From the IMG/VR virus record IMGVR_UViG_3300033388_003383, positions 1-32,467 of that record: DNA of 32,467 nt. One strand, 5' to 3'. Under the pieces are notes generated by a model. The model did no database searches, was not told where the DNA came from, and was given only the letters and a program-made list of their open reading frames with translations. Every line of letters starts with the position of its first letter. Position 1 is the stretch's first letter. Positions 20,480 through 28,891 of the stretch are shown piece after piece. The position numbers and the translations under genes are program-made. This stretch comes from a virus.

Positions 20480-20830
20480 TTAGGGCTTACCCTTCAGGTT
20501 ATCTATCTGAAAAGAAACCTCTTTGATTACCGTCAAGTCGTTGCCAAGAACACCGTCATATGTTCCCTCAACGAGAACATACCTTTTGGCAGAGCTTCCG
20601 GTCAACGCCAGATCATCGCCTTTCAAAACGATTGTGATCGATTCTGCGGCGGGTATAGAGATCTCCGTTTTCCCATTAACTGGTTGCCCATTCGAGTCAT
20701 TTAAGCTCCAAAGAGGATCGGCCTTTGGGGTAAACGGAATATCTCCTTCTGGTGTCTTTTCAACAAAGTCGCACCTAATGCCAAACGTACCCCCTTCGGG
20801 GGCTCTCTCATCGAGGTGTGTCTTAGGCAT
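20480..20830 (-). CDS. Small beta-rich structural protein
   Basis: 116 residues from ATG 20830 with GAAGGGAGACACCG upstream. Predicted all-beta, Ig-like: DPLWSLNDSNGQPVN, then RYVLVEGTYDGVLGNDLTVI and EVSFQIDNL at the end. Proteins with this layout occur beside phage fibre and head genes. It sits between the 121-residue protein and the portal. It could be a head decoration or fibre accessory; exact role unknown. Confidence 0.65.
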   Translation of the reverse strand: MPKTHLDERAPEGGTFGIRCDFVEKTPEGDIPFTPKADPLWSLNDSNGQPVNGKTEISIPAAESITIVLKGDDLALTGSSAKRYVLVEGTYDGVLGNDLTVIKEVSFQIDNLKGKP

Positions 20831-20848
20831 CGGTGTCTCCCTTCATTA

Positions 20849-21214
20849 TTATACTGCGTCAGGAACGCCAAAGGTAAACTGAGTGAGCGTAAAGGTGTTG
20901 CCGTTCGTAACCGTTTGGGGCGAGGCCAGTTGGCCCGCAGCCAAGAGTTCCGATCCATCCACCAAAGCCCAAGAATCGGCATCACCGTCTGCTGTGACGT
21001 CCCCGTCGGTAATTGCTGAGACAATACATTCGCGACCGCCTCCACCGCGATCGCTTGGTTCGGCGACAGATGGGGTGGGCTTGTCTCCTAGATCATAGGT
21101 CACTGTCGCTTCGGTATAATTAACTGGTTCGGTACTGCAAATATGCAATACTGTGGCACTGTCCTGAACATAGTTCAAGAGAGCGTCCAATGCTGTATCT
21201 GGTAAATATGGCAT
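20849..21214 (-). CDS. Phage structural protein of unknown role
   Basis: 121 residues from ATG 21214 (ATAACGGAGGTTTAGAC upstream). LDALLNYVQDSATVLHICST, then TVSAITD-like VSAITDGDVTADGDADSWAL and NTFTLTQFTFGVPDA, make a beta-rich protein seen repeatedly in phage genomes near fibre and tail genes, from memory. Between the fibre gene and a second small beta protein, it may be a fibre-associated or decoration protein. Confidence 0.7.
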   Translation of the reverse strand: MPYLPDTALDALLNYVQDSATVLHICSTEPVNYTEATVTYDLGDKPTPSVAEPSDRGGGGRECIVSAITDGDVTADGDADSWALVDGSELLAAGQLASPQTVTNGNTFTLTQFTFGVPDAV

Positions 21215-21227
21215 GTCTAAACCTCCG

Positions 21228-24200
21228 TTATGTTATTACACTAATTTCAATGTCTGGATATACGGCACTAACCTCTGCCGTAGGATATACGGCATTAACA
21301 TTCGCCGTAGGATATACTGCACTAAATAAGATGTCTGTCGGATACGTAATTATATGTGTACCCGCTGTCGGAACTCCCAGAACAGGTTCTGTTAATATCC
21401 CTTGTGGGGTTATAATATGTGTTTGGCCGAATGTCGGAACATCAAGAACCGGCGAAACCAAAATATCTGTACTATCTAGGGCATGACTTTGTCCAATTTC
21501 GGGAGTATCTATTTGGGGCGTAGTTAATACCCCATTAGCATTTAGTACATGAATACTACCTATTTCGGGCGTATCAATAACCGGTGTCGTTGATATTTCG
21601 CTTGTCGTTAACGCATGTATCTGTCCTAACGTAGGCGTATCAATAACCGGAGTAGCCGTAATTTCAGTAGCATCTAAATCGTGGACAATTTCTAATGTCG
21701 GCGTATCTACTGTTGGGGTCGTAAATATGCCTGTGGCCGACAGTACGTGTGTCTGACCAAGCCCCGGGGTATCCAATATTGGAGTAGTTGTAATACCCAG
21801 GGCGTCTAATCCGTCTACTCCTTCCGTACTTAAAATCGGGGTCCCCAACACAGGGGTTGTAGTAATCCCCGACGCCGATAAAATATGTTCTTGTCCTAAA
21901 CTTGGTGTGTCTAAGACTGGATTGGATGTAATTCCCGTTGCTGTTAAGTCGTGTTCTTGTCCTAAACTTGGTGTGTCTAAGACTGAATTGGATGTAATCC
22001 CCGTTGCTGTTAAGTCGTGTTCTTGTCCTAAACTTGGTGTGTCTAAGACTGGGGTAGTTGTAATACCCAGGGCATCTAATGCGTCCTCTCCTTCCGTACT
22101 TAAAATCGGGGTCCCCAACACGGGGTTTGCAGTAATCCCTGTGGCCGCCAGGTCGTGTTCTTGTCCTAAACTTGGTGTGTCTAAGACTGGAGTAGTTGTA
22201 ATCCCCGTTGCTGTTAGGTCGTGTTCTTGTCCTAAACTTGGTGTGTCTAAGACTGGGTTGGATGTAATCCCCGTTGCCGTTAAGTCATGTTCTTGTCCTA
22301 AACTTGGTGTGTCTAAGACCGGATTAACAGTAATACTATCCGCTGTGAGAACATGGGATTCAGAAAGACTCGGTGTATCCAGTACCGGATTAACCGTAAT
22401 CCCCGTTGCCGTTAAGTCGTGTTCTTGTCCTAACGCGGGGGTATCTAAGACCGGATTAACAGTAATCCCTGTTACTGTTAAGTCATGTTCTTGTCCTGGC
22501 GTCGGCGTTCCTACCACTGGGGTAGTTGTGATGCTGTTAGCTATGAGCGCATCGGGTACATCAAGAGTGGTGTAATCAATATCCAAAGATATGTTGTCGT
22601 CATGAACGGATACCGCAGCAGTTGCACTATTACCAGTAAGAATATCATTATGTAAGCGTATTAGAATCTGAGTATCACTAGCCTCGTATGTGGCCGCAAT
22701 AGCTTGATAGGACTGATTGCCTATTGACGTCCAACTTCCTTCTACGCCACTGGCCGATCTTCCTGCCCATAAAGTAGCTATAACGGTTGTTCCTGTGGAA
22801 TCATATATATCATATGGACCAATAAAGGTCGTATTACCTACATTCCATTCTGAACATCGATTATCCGCGCCCTCTATTCTTACCTGTGTTATAATATCTC
22901 CAGGAGTTATGCCCAGATCCTCCCAAGTTCCAGACCACTCCCAATACGATGCCGCCTCACTTTTCCTTTCAGTAATTCGTGTTTTCAACGAACCAAGAGG
23001 ATTACCGTATCCTGAATCATAAGACAGAACCACATCCGAGTTTTCCGGATATCCCACAAACCCTTCGGCTGTGGTTAGGAATGGGAATGTTACATTAAGA
23101 GAACCTGAAACCGGCACTACGATTGTCGGCGTGTCTAGTACCGGATTAGCAGTAATTCCAGTAGCGCCTAGGGCGTGTTCTTGGCCCATAGACGGCGCGT
23201 CTAGTACCGGATTAGTAGTAATTCCAATGGCATCTAGAACATGTACCTGGCCTAAGGCCGGCGTGTCTAGTACGGGGTTAGTAGTAATTCCGGTAGCATC
23301 TAGGACGTGTGTTTCTGCTAAAATCGGCGTATCTAGTACTGGTGTAGTTATTATATCTACACAAATAAGATCCACTATCTGACTAACAACCGGCGTATCT
23401 AGTACCGGGTTAACAGTAATATCGACAGTACCTAAGACATGTGTCTGGCCTACGGCCGGCGTGTCTAGTGCCGGATTAGTAGTAATTCCAGTAGCGTCTA
23501 GAGCATGTGCCTGGCCTACGGATGGTGTGTCTAGTGCCGGATTAGTAATAATTCCAGTAGCGTCTAGAGCATATACCTGGGTTAAAGCCGGCGTGTCTAG
23601 TGCCGGATTAGAAGTAATTCCAGTGGCGTCTAAGGCGTGTTCTTGGCCTATCGCAGGCGTATCAACAACCGGATTGGTAGTAATATCAACCGCATCTAAA
23701 GCGTGTTCTTGGCCTATTGCAGACGCATCAACAACCGGATTGGTAGTAATACTATTTGCCGTAAGGACGTGTGTTTCTGTTAAAGTCGGCGTATCAACAA
23801 CCGGATTGGAAGTAATTCCTGTAGCCGTAAGATCGTGTTCTTGACCTACAGACGGCGTGTCTAATAACGGATTAGTAGTAATTCCGGTGGCGTCTAAAGC
23901 GTGTTCTTGGCCTACAGACGGCGTGTCTAATAACGGATTAGTAGTAATTCCGGCGGCGTCTAAAGCGTGTTCTTGGCCTATCGCAGGCGTATCAACAACC
24001 GGGTTTGCAGTAATCCCTGTGGCCGCCAGGTCGTGTTCTTGTCCTAAAGCCGGAGTATCTACCACTGGACTAGAAGTAATGCTGTTCGCATCTAAAGAGT
24101 GTATTTCTGTTAAAGTCGGCGTATCAACAACCGGATTGGAAGTAATTCCTGTGGCCGTAAGGTCGTGTGGTCCTGTTAAAGTCGGCGTATCAACAACCGG

Positions 24201-24953
24201 GTTTGCAGTAATCCCTGTGGCCGCCAGGTCGTGTTCTTGTCCCAACGATGGCGTATCAACGGCCGGTGTGGTGGATATGCCTGTGGCGGATAAGTCGTGA
24301 ATATGTCCTGCCGTAGGTGTGCCCACAACGGGTATGGCGGATATGCCTGTGGCTGTAAGATCAACAATTTCGGAAATGGTCGGAGTTCCCACCACAGGCG
24401 ACGTAGTAATCCCTGTCGCGGTAAGATCGTGTTCTTGTCCGATGGCGGGTGTTCCCACCGCGGGAGTGGTAGATATGGAATTTGCATCTAGGTCGTCTCC
24501 GGGCGCGTCCGGCACTTGAAAGTCAATCCAACCTATTCGTATGTGCTCAAGAGACCCAACATTATCTATATCTACCCACATTCTCAAATCGGTATAATCT
24601 GTAATACTATCGGCTTCTTGCGCCGTCAACGTGTAAGTGTGCGTACTATAGGCGGTTCTCAAAACACCTACTTTAGACATCCACTTTACAATTAGTGTGG
24701 TCCCTTGGTAAAGATAGGCATCCATCTTTTCGGCGCCACCGTTCCAATTCATGGACCGGGCACTTAGACGACACGTATGACTAATAGAAGAAACTGGATC
24801 TGTTAAACTGCCTAATTGAAGCTTAGCTATGGTGTCTTCGACACCGCCCTCAATATAACTATTATTATCATGATCGTCCAGTTTTTGCCATAGGGGGGTC
24901 GCAACCCACCCACCAGTTTCTATGTCTGCAATTGGTTGGACTAATTGAGTCAT
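21228..24953 (-). CDS. Repetitive tail fibre-like protein
   Basis: 1241 residues from ATG 24953. Residues 1-154 form a beta-rich N-terminal domain. Residues 155-616 are 21 repeats and 803-1201 are 18 repeats of about 22 residues, consensus LTATGIT-NPVLDTPSLGQE followed by HD. A separate beta domain of 186 residues (617-802; IVQVRIEGADN-like ITQVRIEGADNRCSEW, SWTSIGNQSYQAIAATYE) lies between the two blocks. The C-terminal 40 residues have three short AVYPTA-type repeats. Such repeats probably form a long fibrous shaft. The gene is located between lysis and head genes rather than after the tail tip. Receptor binding is inferred. Confidence 0.8.
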   Translation of the reverse strand: MTQLVQPIADIETGGWVATPLWQKLDDHDNNSYIEGGVEDTIAKLQLGSLTDPVSSISHTCRLSARSMNWNGGAEKMDAYLYQGTTLIVKWMSKVGVLRTAYSTHTYTLTAQEADSITDYTDLRMWVDIDNVGSLEHIRIGWIDFQVPDAPGDDLDANSISTTPAVGTPAIGQEHDLTATGITTSPVVGTPTISEIVDLTATGISAIPVVGTPTAGHIHDLSATGISTTPAVDTPSLGQEHDLAATGITANPVVDTPTLTGPHDLTATGITSNPVVDTPTLTEIHSLDANSITSSPVVDTPALGQEHDLAATGITANPVVDTPAIGQEHALDAAGITTNPLLDTPSVGQEHALDATGITTNPLLDTPSVGQEHDLTATGITSNPVVDTPTLTETHVLTANSITTNPVVDASAIGQEHALDAVDITTNPVVDTPAIGQEHALDATGITSNPALDTPALTQVYALDATGIITNPALDTPSVGQAHALDATGITTNPALDTPAVGQTHVLGTVDITVNPVLDTPVVSQIVDLICVDIITTPVLDTPILAETHVLDATGITTNPVLDTPALGQVHVLDAIGITTNPVLDAPSMGQEHALGATGITANPVLDTPTIVVPVSGSLNVTFPFLTTAEGFVGYPENSDVVLSYDSGYGNPLGSLKTRITERKSEAASYWEWSGTWEDLGITPGDIITQVRIEGADNRCSEWNVGNTTFIGPYDIYDSTGTTVIATLWAGRSASGVEGSWTSIGNQSYQAIAATYEASDTQILIRLHNDILTGNSATAAVSVHDDNISLDIDYTTLDVPDALIANSITTTPVVGTPTPGQEHDLTVTGITVNPVLDTPALGQEHDLTATGITVNPVLDTPSLSESHVLTADSITVNPVLDTPSLGQEHDLTATGITSNPVLDTPSLGQEHDLTATGITTTPVLDTPSLGQEHDLAATGITANPVLGTPILSTEGEDALDALGITTTPVLDTPSLGQEHDLTATGITSNSVLDTPSLGQEHDLTATGITSNPVLDTPSLGQEHILSASGITTTPVLGTPILSTEGVDGLDALGITTTPILDTPGLGQTHVLSATGIFTTPTVDTPTLEIVHDLDATEITATPVIDTPTLGQIHALTTSEISTTPVIDTPEIGSIHVLNANGVLTTPQIDTPEIGQSHALDSTDILVSPVLDVPTFGQTHIITPQGILTEPVLGVPTAGTHIITYPTDILFSAVYPTANVNAVYPTAEVSAVYPDIEISVIT
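21351..22547 (-). repeat. Fibre repeat block 2: 18 units
   Basis: Eighteen units: 15 of 66 bp, two of 72 bp (LSTEGEDA and LSTEGVDG variants) and a final one of 63 bp. The 72-bp variants head two copies of a larger unit of about 270 bp (from about 21785 and 22055), so this block has a higher-order repeat. Units near 21900-22060 are nearly identical. Confidence 0.9.
23106..24491 (-). repeat. Fibre repeat block 1: 21 x 66 bp
   Basis: Twenty-one uninterrupted in-frame 66-bp units. Neighbouring units at about 23857-23975 are almost identical, and a segment of more than 40 bases near 24001-24047 recurs at 24197-24240 and again in block 2 near 22122-22170, which indicates recent duplication and exchange between blocks. 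Confidence 0.9.
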
Positions 24954-25015
24954 TTGTTGTTTGCCTACCTGTTATTTATCTACCAAGGCTCCCCCCCATT
25001 ACGAGAGCGTGTTTT

Positions 25016-25258
25016 TTACCAGGGATATGTCCAAACACACCAACCATAATGATCTCCATGATTAATGTGGGCGAGCGCCGCCTGCGGAGATAATACAAGA
25101 ACCTTTTGATGAGTATAGTCTTGATTGTGCTGCAATCCGGGATTATGACAAACAACCTTCCAATCGTCGGGCTGGGCCGCTTGTAGCGGCAAAACAAGAG
25201 CCAACAGGATAAGCATTATGACAAACAACAACAAAACACGAGTCTTAATTTTCTTCAT
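25016..25258 (-). CDS. Small secreted protein with CHxPG and HxxHGD motifs
   Basis: 80 residues from ATG 25258 (AATAAGGAGATTTTGAA upstream). A signal peptide is clear: MKKIKTR, a hydrophobic core (VLLLFVIMLILLALVLPL) and a likely cleavage after QA or QAA near residue 28. The mature part is about 52 residues with VCHNPG at 36-41, AHINHGDHYG at 63-72 and Cys 74. This Cys-His-x-Pro-Gly ... His-x-x-His-Gly-Asp pattern recurs in many bacterial secreted proteins, from memory, without known function; metal binding or a disulphide between Cys 37 and Cys 74 is plausible. Beside the holin it could assist lysis. Confidence 0.8.
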   Translation of the reverse strand: MKKIKTRVLLLFVIMLILLALVLPLQAAQPDDWKVVCHNPGLQHNQDYTHQKVLVLSPQAALAHINHGDHYGWCVWTYPW

Positions 25259-25270
25259 TTCAAAATCTCC

Positions 25271-25564
25271 TTATTTCTGATTTTTAATTCGACTATATTC
25301 CGCCTGTGAAGCAAGCAATACAAGAGTAAGTAACTCCACAAGTCGGGCTGTCGTAACGGGTTCGGGCGAAACCGCTCCTGTGGCTACAAGGCCAACAAAA
25401 GCAACAACAACCGACATTGCGAGCGTTAATAACTGAACCTTCCGTCCAGACCACCCTAAAAAGTTTTTTATCCTGTTAATTAACGGGACAGTTGACATAC
25501 CGCCGATTAAGACCAATACCGCAGCGGCGAAACCAATAAAAGCATCATAAATTTCCAAAGACAT
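25271..25564 (-). CDS. Putative holin
   Basis: 97 residues from ATG 25564 (GTAAAGGAGAATAAGA upstream). Hydrophobic segments at about 8-28 (AFIGFAAAVLVLIGGM), 43-64 (VQLLTLAMSVVVAFVGLVAT) and 73-88 predict three membrane helices, with a basic loop (RIKNFLGWSGRK) and basic tail. Size, topology and position directly after the glycosidase fit a holin that would release it to the cell wall. No sequence family can be named with certainty. Confidence 0.7.
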   Translation of the reverse strand: MSLEIYDAFIGFAAAVLVLIGGMSTVPLINRIKNFLGWSGRKVQLLTLAMSVVVAFVGLVATGAVSPEPVTTARLVELLTLVLLASQAEYSRIKNQK

Positions 25565-25607
25565 TCTTATTCTCCTTTACAACAAATAATCATTTAGTTT
25601 TGTCCGC

Positions 25608-27458
25608 TTAGCGAACACCCTCAAAGTAATATATCGGCTCGCCTGGTTCCCAAACATAAATCCGTCGTGGAACAGAACGGGTTAGTGACTCAGCAGCCAT
25701 AAAAACTTTACCATCGATTGTTATCTCGTCTGTAACCTTTTGTAAATTCAAACCCGCCTTATTATCGAGGTTCATTTGCATTTGCATGGCGGCTTTGTGG
25801 TTAAGTTGAATTCCGCCGTTACCGGATTCTTGCATCTCGACCGTTAACTCCCAAGCAAGCTTTTGTATTTCCTCGATTGGGGGCGGAGGAGGGGTTACTG
25901 GGGGCGGAGGAGGCGGTTTCAATTTAGGAACCTCTTCGTCCAAAACAGAACAGGTCCACTCTATCTTATTCGGTTGTTCGTTTGTGGGAACAAACTCTGT
26001 AATGGCACTCGCATCTCCGTCTTTGTTTTCCCAAGCAACGAGGCCTATATACTTGGCATACCAATAATATTCTTCTGGAACACCGTCTATAAGCCAAACC
26101 AACTTGACCACGGGAGTATCGAGTAGATCGATGAATGTTTCATCATAACCAAGCATCTTGATTTCGCTAGAAAAACCGTAGGTCGGGAGAGCCCTCCGAC
26201 ATTGGTCAAAGTAATAAACGTCGACCATTTCGTTTCGCATATGTGTTTGTCCTGGTGCCATAAACCTTGGCAACCAGGCATCCCCTTTTACGATATAGAA
26301 CTCTTGCTCGTTTCGACTAGTGTCTGCCTGGAGATAAATCCAAAAATCACCTATATAACGACGTTCCCAATTATTGTTCTTAACAACGTATTTATGATTA
26401 GGGGAACCCGTTGGACTAACAGAAAGATGCGTTCTTTCTGGACCCTGCCCCCAGTTATTACTAAGAGTATAGATTCTACCGTGCTCATCCCCCTCTGGTG
26501 GGGAGAAATAATCTTTCAAATCAATCATTGCGCCAATGGGCGGTGGCGGAGGCTTAACAGGAGGGGGCGGAGGCTCAACAGGGCCCGGCTCATAACCATA
26601 GGCTAATGATTCTATTGTAACCGGATGGATTAATTTTTGTGCTTGATCAGCAATTTCGCCGAAGCCGTAGCCCAAATACCAAATCATCGCGCCCCGGAGC
26701 TCTGGATACTTATCATATAAGATAGCTGCGTCCCACATCTGTTCTATAGCATCCACAGGCTTAGGAACATCCTGATACTCCCACCCAAACTCAGTAATAA
26801 ACATTTGTGGTGTTCGAATTCCTAGTTCGGCGCAGGCATCGATAACAAATTCAAATCGACCGACCAAATATCCCCAACCATTCTTCAAATCTTGTGAGAG
26901 GCTATACTCATGAAGAGCTAATCCGGCCATATCATAGTTATCAGAGCAATATTCTAAATATGCCGCTTGACCGGGCGTTGTCCAATCGTTGTATTCTGGC
27001 TCGCCAGAAGCCCAGCCATAGGCTAAAATCTTAAAACCGTAAGGGTTGGCTTCCTTGGCAACGTTCAGAGCCCACCAACCAAGCCAATCTGCTCTATTCT
27101 TATCGACCTCGTTGCCTGCTACTATCCAAACACGAACTCTGTCGTCGCTTTCAAGAAACTCGGGTGGCAAATGCGCCCATACTGTCCCCCACCAAATATG
27201 TGCGGCTTCTTCTGGTGAGAGATCGTACAATGGAACATCGGGATTAAATCCGGGTATAGCCGAGTTAAATCTAAAGACAATTGTGTGGGGGACGCCGCTA
27301 TTTCTAGCTATTTCACTAAGCTCGTGACATACTCCATAGTTGTCTACCGAAATTACAGTCGCCGGAATGCCTTCTGCATCAAGTTGTAACCAATGATCGC
27401 CTATGCCATCACGATTACCCCCGGGACTGGTATGAAATCCAATTTTATAGTGTGTCAT
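25608..27458 (-). CDS. Glycoside hydrolase-like protein, candidate endolysin
   Basis: The start is ATG 27458 (AAAAAGGAGATTTTT upstream), giving 616 residues; a longer reading to 27599 lies inside the neighbour. Residues 1-285 look like a clan GH-A TIM barrel: VWIVAGNEVDKNRADWLGWW with the candidate acid/base Glu 117, and MFITEFGWEY with the candidate nucleophile Glu 223, then GAMIWYLGYGFGEIADQAQK. Two proline-rich linkers (about 295-307 and 515-528) separate a middle beta-rich domain (WIYLQADTSRNEQEFYIV) and a C-terminal domain. No signal peptide. It sits before the holin, so an endolysin or wall/capsule-degrading role is likely. From memory the barrel resembles Chloroflexota proteins. Confidence 0.75.
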   Translation of the reverse strand: MTHYKIGFHTSPGGNRDGIGDHWLQLDAEGIPATVISVDNYGVCHELSEIARNSGVPHTIVFRFNSAIPGFNPDVPLYDLSPEEAAHIWWGTVWAHLPPEFLESDDRVRVWIVAGNEVDKNRADWLGWWALNVAKEANPYGFKILAYGWASGEPEYNDWTTPGQAAYLEYCSDNYDMAGLALHEYSLSQDLKNGWGYLVGRFEFVIDACAELGIRTPQMFITEFGWEYQDVPKPVDAIEQMWDAAILYDKYPELRGAMIWYLGYGFGEIADQAQKLIHPVTIESLAYGYEPGPVEPPPPPVKPPPPPIGAMIDLKDYFSPPEGDEHGRIYTLSNNWGQGPERTHLSVSPTGSPNHKYVVKNNNWERRYIGDFWIYLQADTSRNEQEFYIVKGDAWLPRFMAPGQTHMRNEMVDVYYFDQCRRALPTYGFSSEIKMLGYDETFIDLLDTPVVKLVWLIDGVPEEYYWYAKYIGLVAWENKDGDASAITEFVPTNEQPNKIEWTCSVLDEEVPKLKPPPPPPVTPPPPPIEEIQKLAWELTVEMQESGNGGIQLNHKAAMQMQMNLDNKAGLNLQKVTDEITIDGKVFMAAESLTRSVPRRIYVWEPGEPIYYFEGVR

Positions 27459-27471
27459 AAAAATCTCCTTT

Positions 27472-28866
27472 TTAACTAAGTTCCGATACAAATACAGGAA
27501 ATGAGCCCGCGGGGCCATTTTCCTTATTATAATATAGGACGTCGGCCGCTCTATGGGTGCCAACGAAAAGATGTAATGAATGATAATTATCCATATCACA
27601 AAGGCCGGATATGGTTCGAATCACCGTATTTCTTATTGTATCGACGGCATATAGGGCGCCTCGTTGGTGATGTAAATGTCCCGTCAACCATTCTGTCCAC
27701 TCTATTTCTGGCCACATATAACGAGCCTCAATAGGAAATAGCCCTGCTAATTCCTGGGGCTTCTTACTACCATCGTGAGTCATGCCTATTCCGACTCTGC
27801 CCCACTGATGATACTGCCTTTCAAGTTTCGTTGGTTTAACTTTTACATGTGGGTGTTTAGAAAAGAAAGCCTCTAAATATTTACCGAGCCAGTAGGTTTG
27901 CAATCGGTCATGATTTCCTTCTACTGGATATATAACCACGGGGGCAACTGTCGCAAAAGCTTCTGTAGCCCTAGCAGTTGCTTCGCACGCGGCGTCAATC
28001 GCATTCCGAGCATCTTCGGACGACTCAACCCATGTCCCTTTCGACGTTTTATCGAAAAGATTATCGACGTGTAGTATGTCTTGTCCGACGGGAAATAAAA
28101 TTTGGTCCACGGGCTTCGGGCCCAATTTTAACTGTGCGGCTATAGTTTCGGCAATTCTAATAAAATCTGTTTTGGCCTGGTCTAGAGAATATGACACGCT
28201 TCTATGGAATCGTTTTCCAAAATGCGCATCATATAGATTTGGAACAGCCAAATTTCCGTCCATAACTGGGTTATAGCGGAATCCATCTGGATCATAAACA
28301 GGGGCATGTATCTTGACCCGCTCGATGAGATCCTTTAGGGCTTCTTCATACGGCTCTTCTTCTCTGGGTTCTAGAAAAGCTTTGACTTGCCAAAAGTCGG
28401 TTAGTTGCCACTCGCCGGTATCCTCAACAAAGCCGTCCATGACTCCATCGTTCCAGGTTAAATCAACAACCTTCCTCTTTCTTCCTCCCTCCCAAACATT
28501 TATAATGTGTCTTGCGACTTTCCACTTAGTTAAATCCGTGTTACTGGCAGAAAGAAGTTCATCCAAGGACTTAATTCTATCTGATTCGCTGTAAATCTCC
28601 GCTTTAAAGCCTTTTTCGGTGAATTTAAGCTTGTGTTTTCGACCACCCCTCCGGGCCAATCCGTATAAATCCCGCTGTTTTTTAGTCGTCTCCAATTTGG
28701 ATAATCGGAGTTTCTTACGGTGTCTATATTCGCGGCTCTTTACCGTTGACCAGGGCTCTCTATAGTGGATTCCTATCTCCTTCCAGGTAAGCTCTGGTTG
28801 AGACTTTCTGAAGTTATGGATATCTTCGCCACTGGGTGGTTTTGCTGGTTTATCCGAGTTGGGCAT
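27472..28866 (-). CDS. Metallophosphoesterase with HTH-like N-terminus
   Basis: 464 residues from ATG 28866 (ACTATAGGAGACATTT upstream). Residues 20-55 look like a helix-turn-helix (LTWKEIGIHYREPWSTVKSR). From 205 the calcineurin-like phosphoesterase motifs appear in order: LYDAHFGK (Asp 213, His 215), PVGQDILHVDN (262-269, GQD in place of GD-N), EGNHD (316-320), GMTHDG (His 364) and TGHLHH (395-400). It would bind two metal ions and cleave phosphodiesters, perhaps nucleic acid. Such enzymes occur in phages as isolated genes. Here it directly follows the terminase, hinting at a DNA-processing role. Confidence 0.85.
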   Translation of the reverse strand: MPNSDKPAKPPSGEDIHNFRKSQPELTWKEIGIHYREPWSTVKSREYRHRKKLRLSKLETTKKQRDLYGLARRGGRKHKLKFTEKGFKAEIYSESDRIKSLDELLSASNTDLTKWKVARHIINVWEGGRKRKVVDLTWNDGVMDGFVEDTGEWQLTDFWQVKAFLEPREEEPYEEALKDLIERVKIHAPVYDPDGFRYNPVMDGNLAVPNLYDAHFGKRFHRSVSYSLDQAKTDFIRIAETIAAQLKLGPKPVDQILFPVGQDILHVDNLFDKTSKGTWVESSEDARNAIDAACEATARATEAFATVAPVVIYPVEGNHDRLQTYWLGKYLEAFFSKHPHVKVKPTKLERQYHQWGRVGIGMTHDGSKKPQELAGLFPIEARYMWPEIEWTEWLTGHLHHQRGALYAVDTIRNTVIRTISGLCDMDNYHSLHLFVGTHRAADVLYYNKENGPAGSFPVFVSELS

Positions 28867-28891
28867 AAATGTCTCCTATAGTTAATTGAAT

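Noticed and set aside
21907-24300. Several plus-strand open frames with repeated VSKTG-type peptides
   Set aside because: They are the antisense reading of the fibre repeats; repeats without stops in one frame give open frames on the other strand.
21351-24491. CRISPR array or diversity-generating template
   Set aside because: The 66-bp units are contiguous, in frame and coding, with no spacers; no reverse transcriptase or paired template repeat is seen in the window.
27459-27599. 47-residue N-terminal extension of the glycosidase
   Set aside because: It would lie mostly inside the phosphoesterase gene; ATG 27458 has a perfect RBS and starts the barrel directly.
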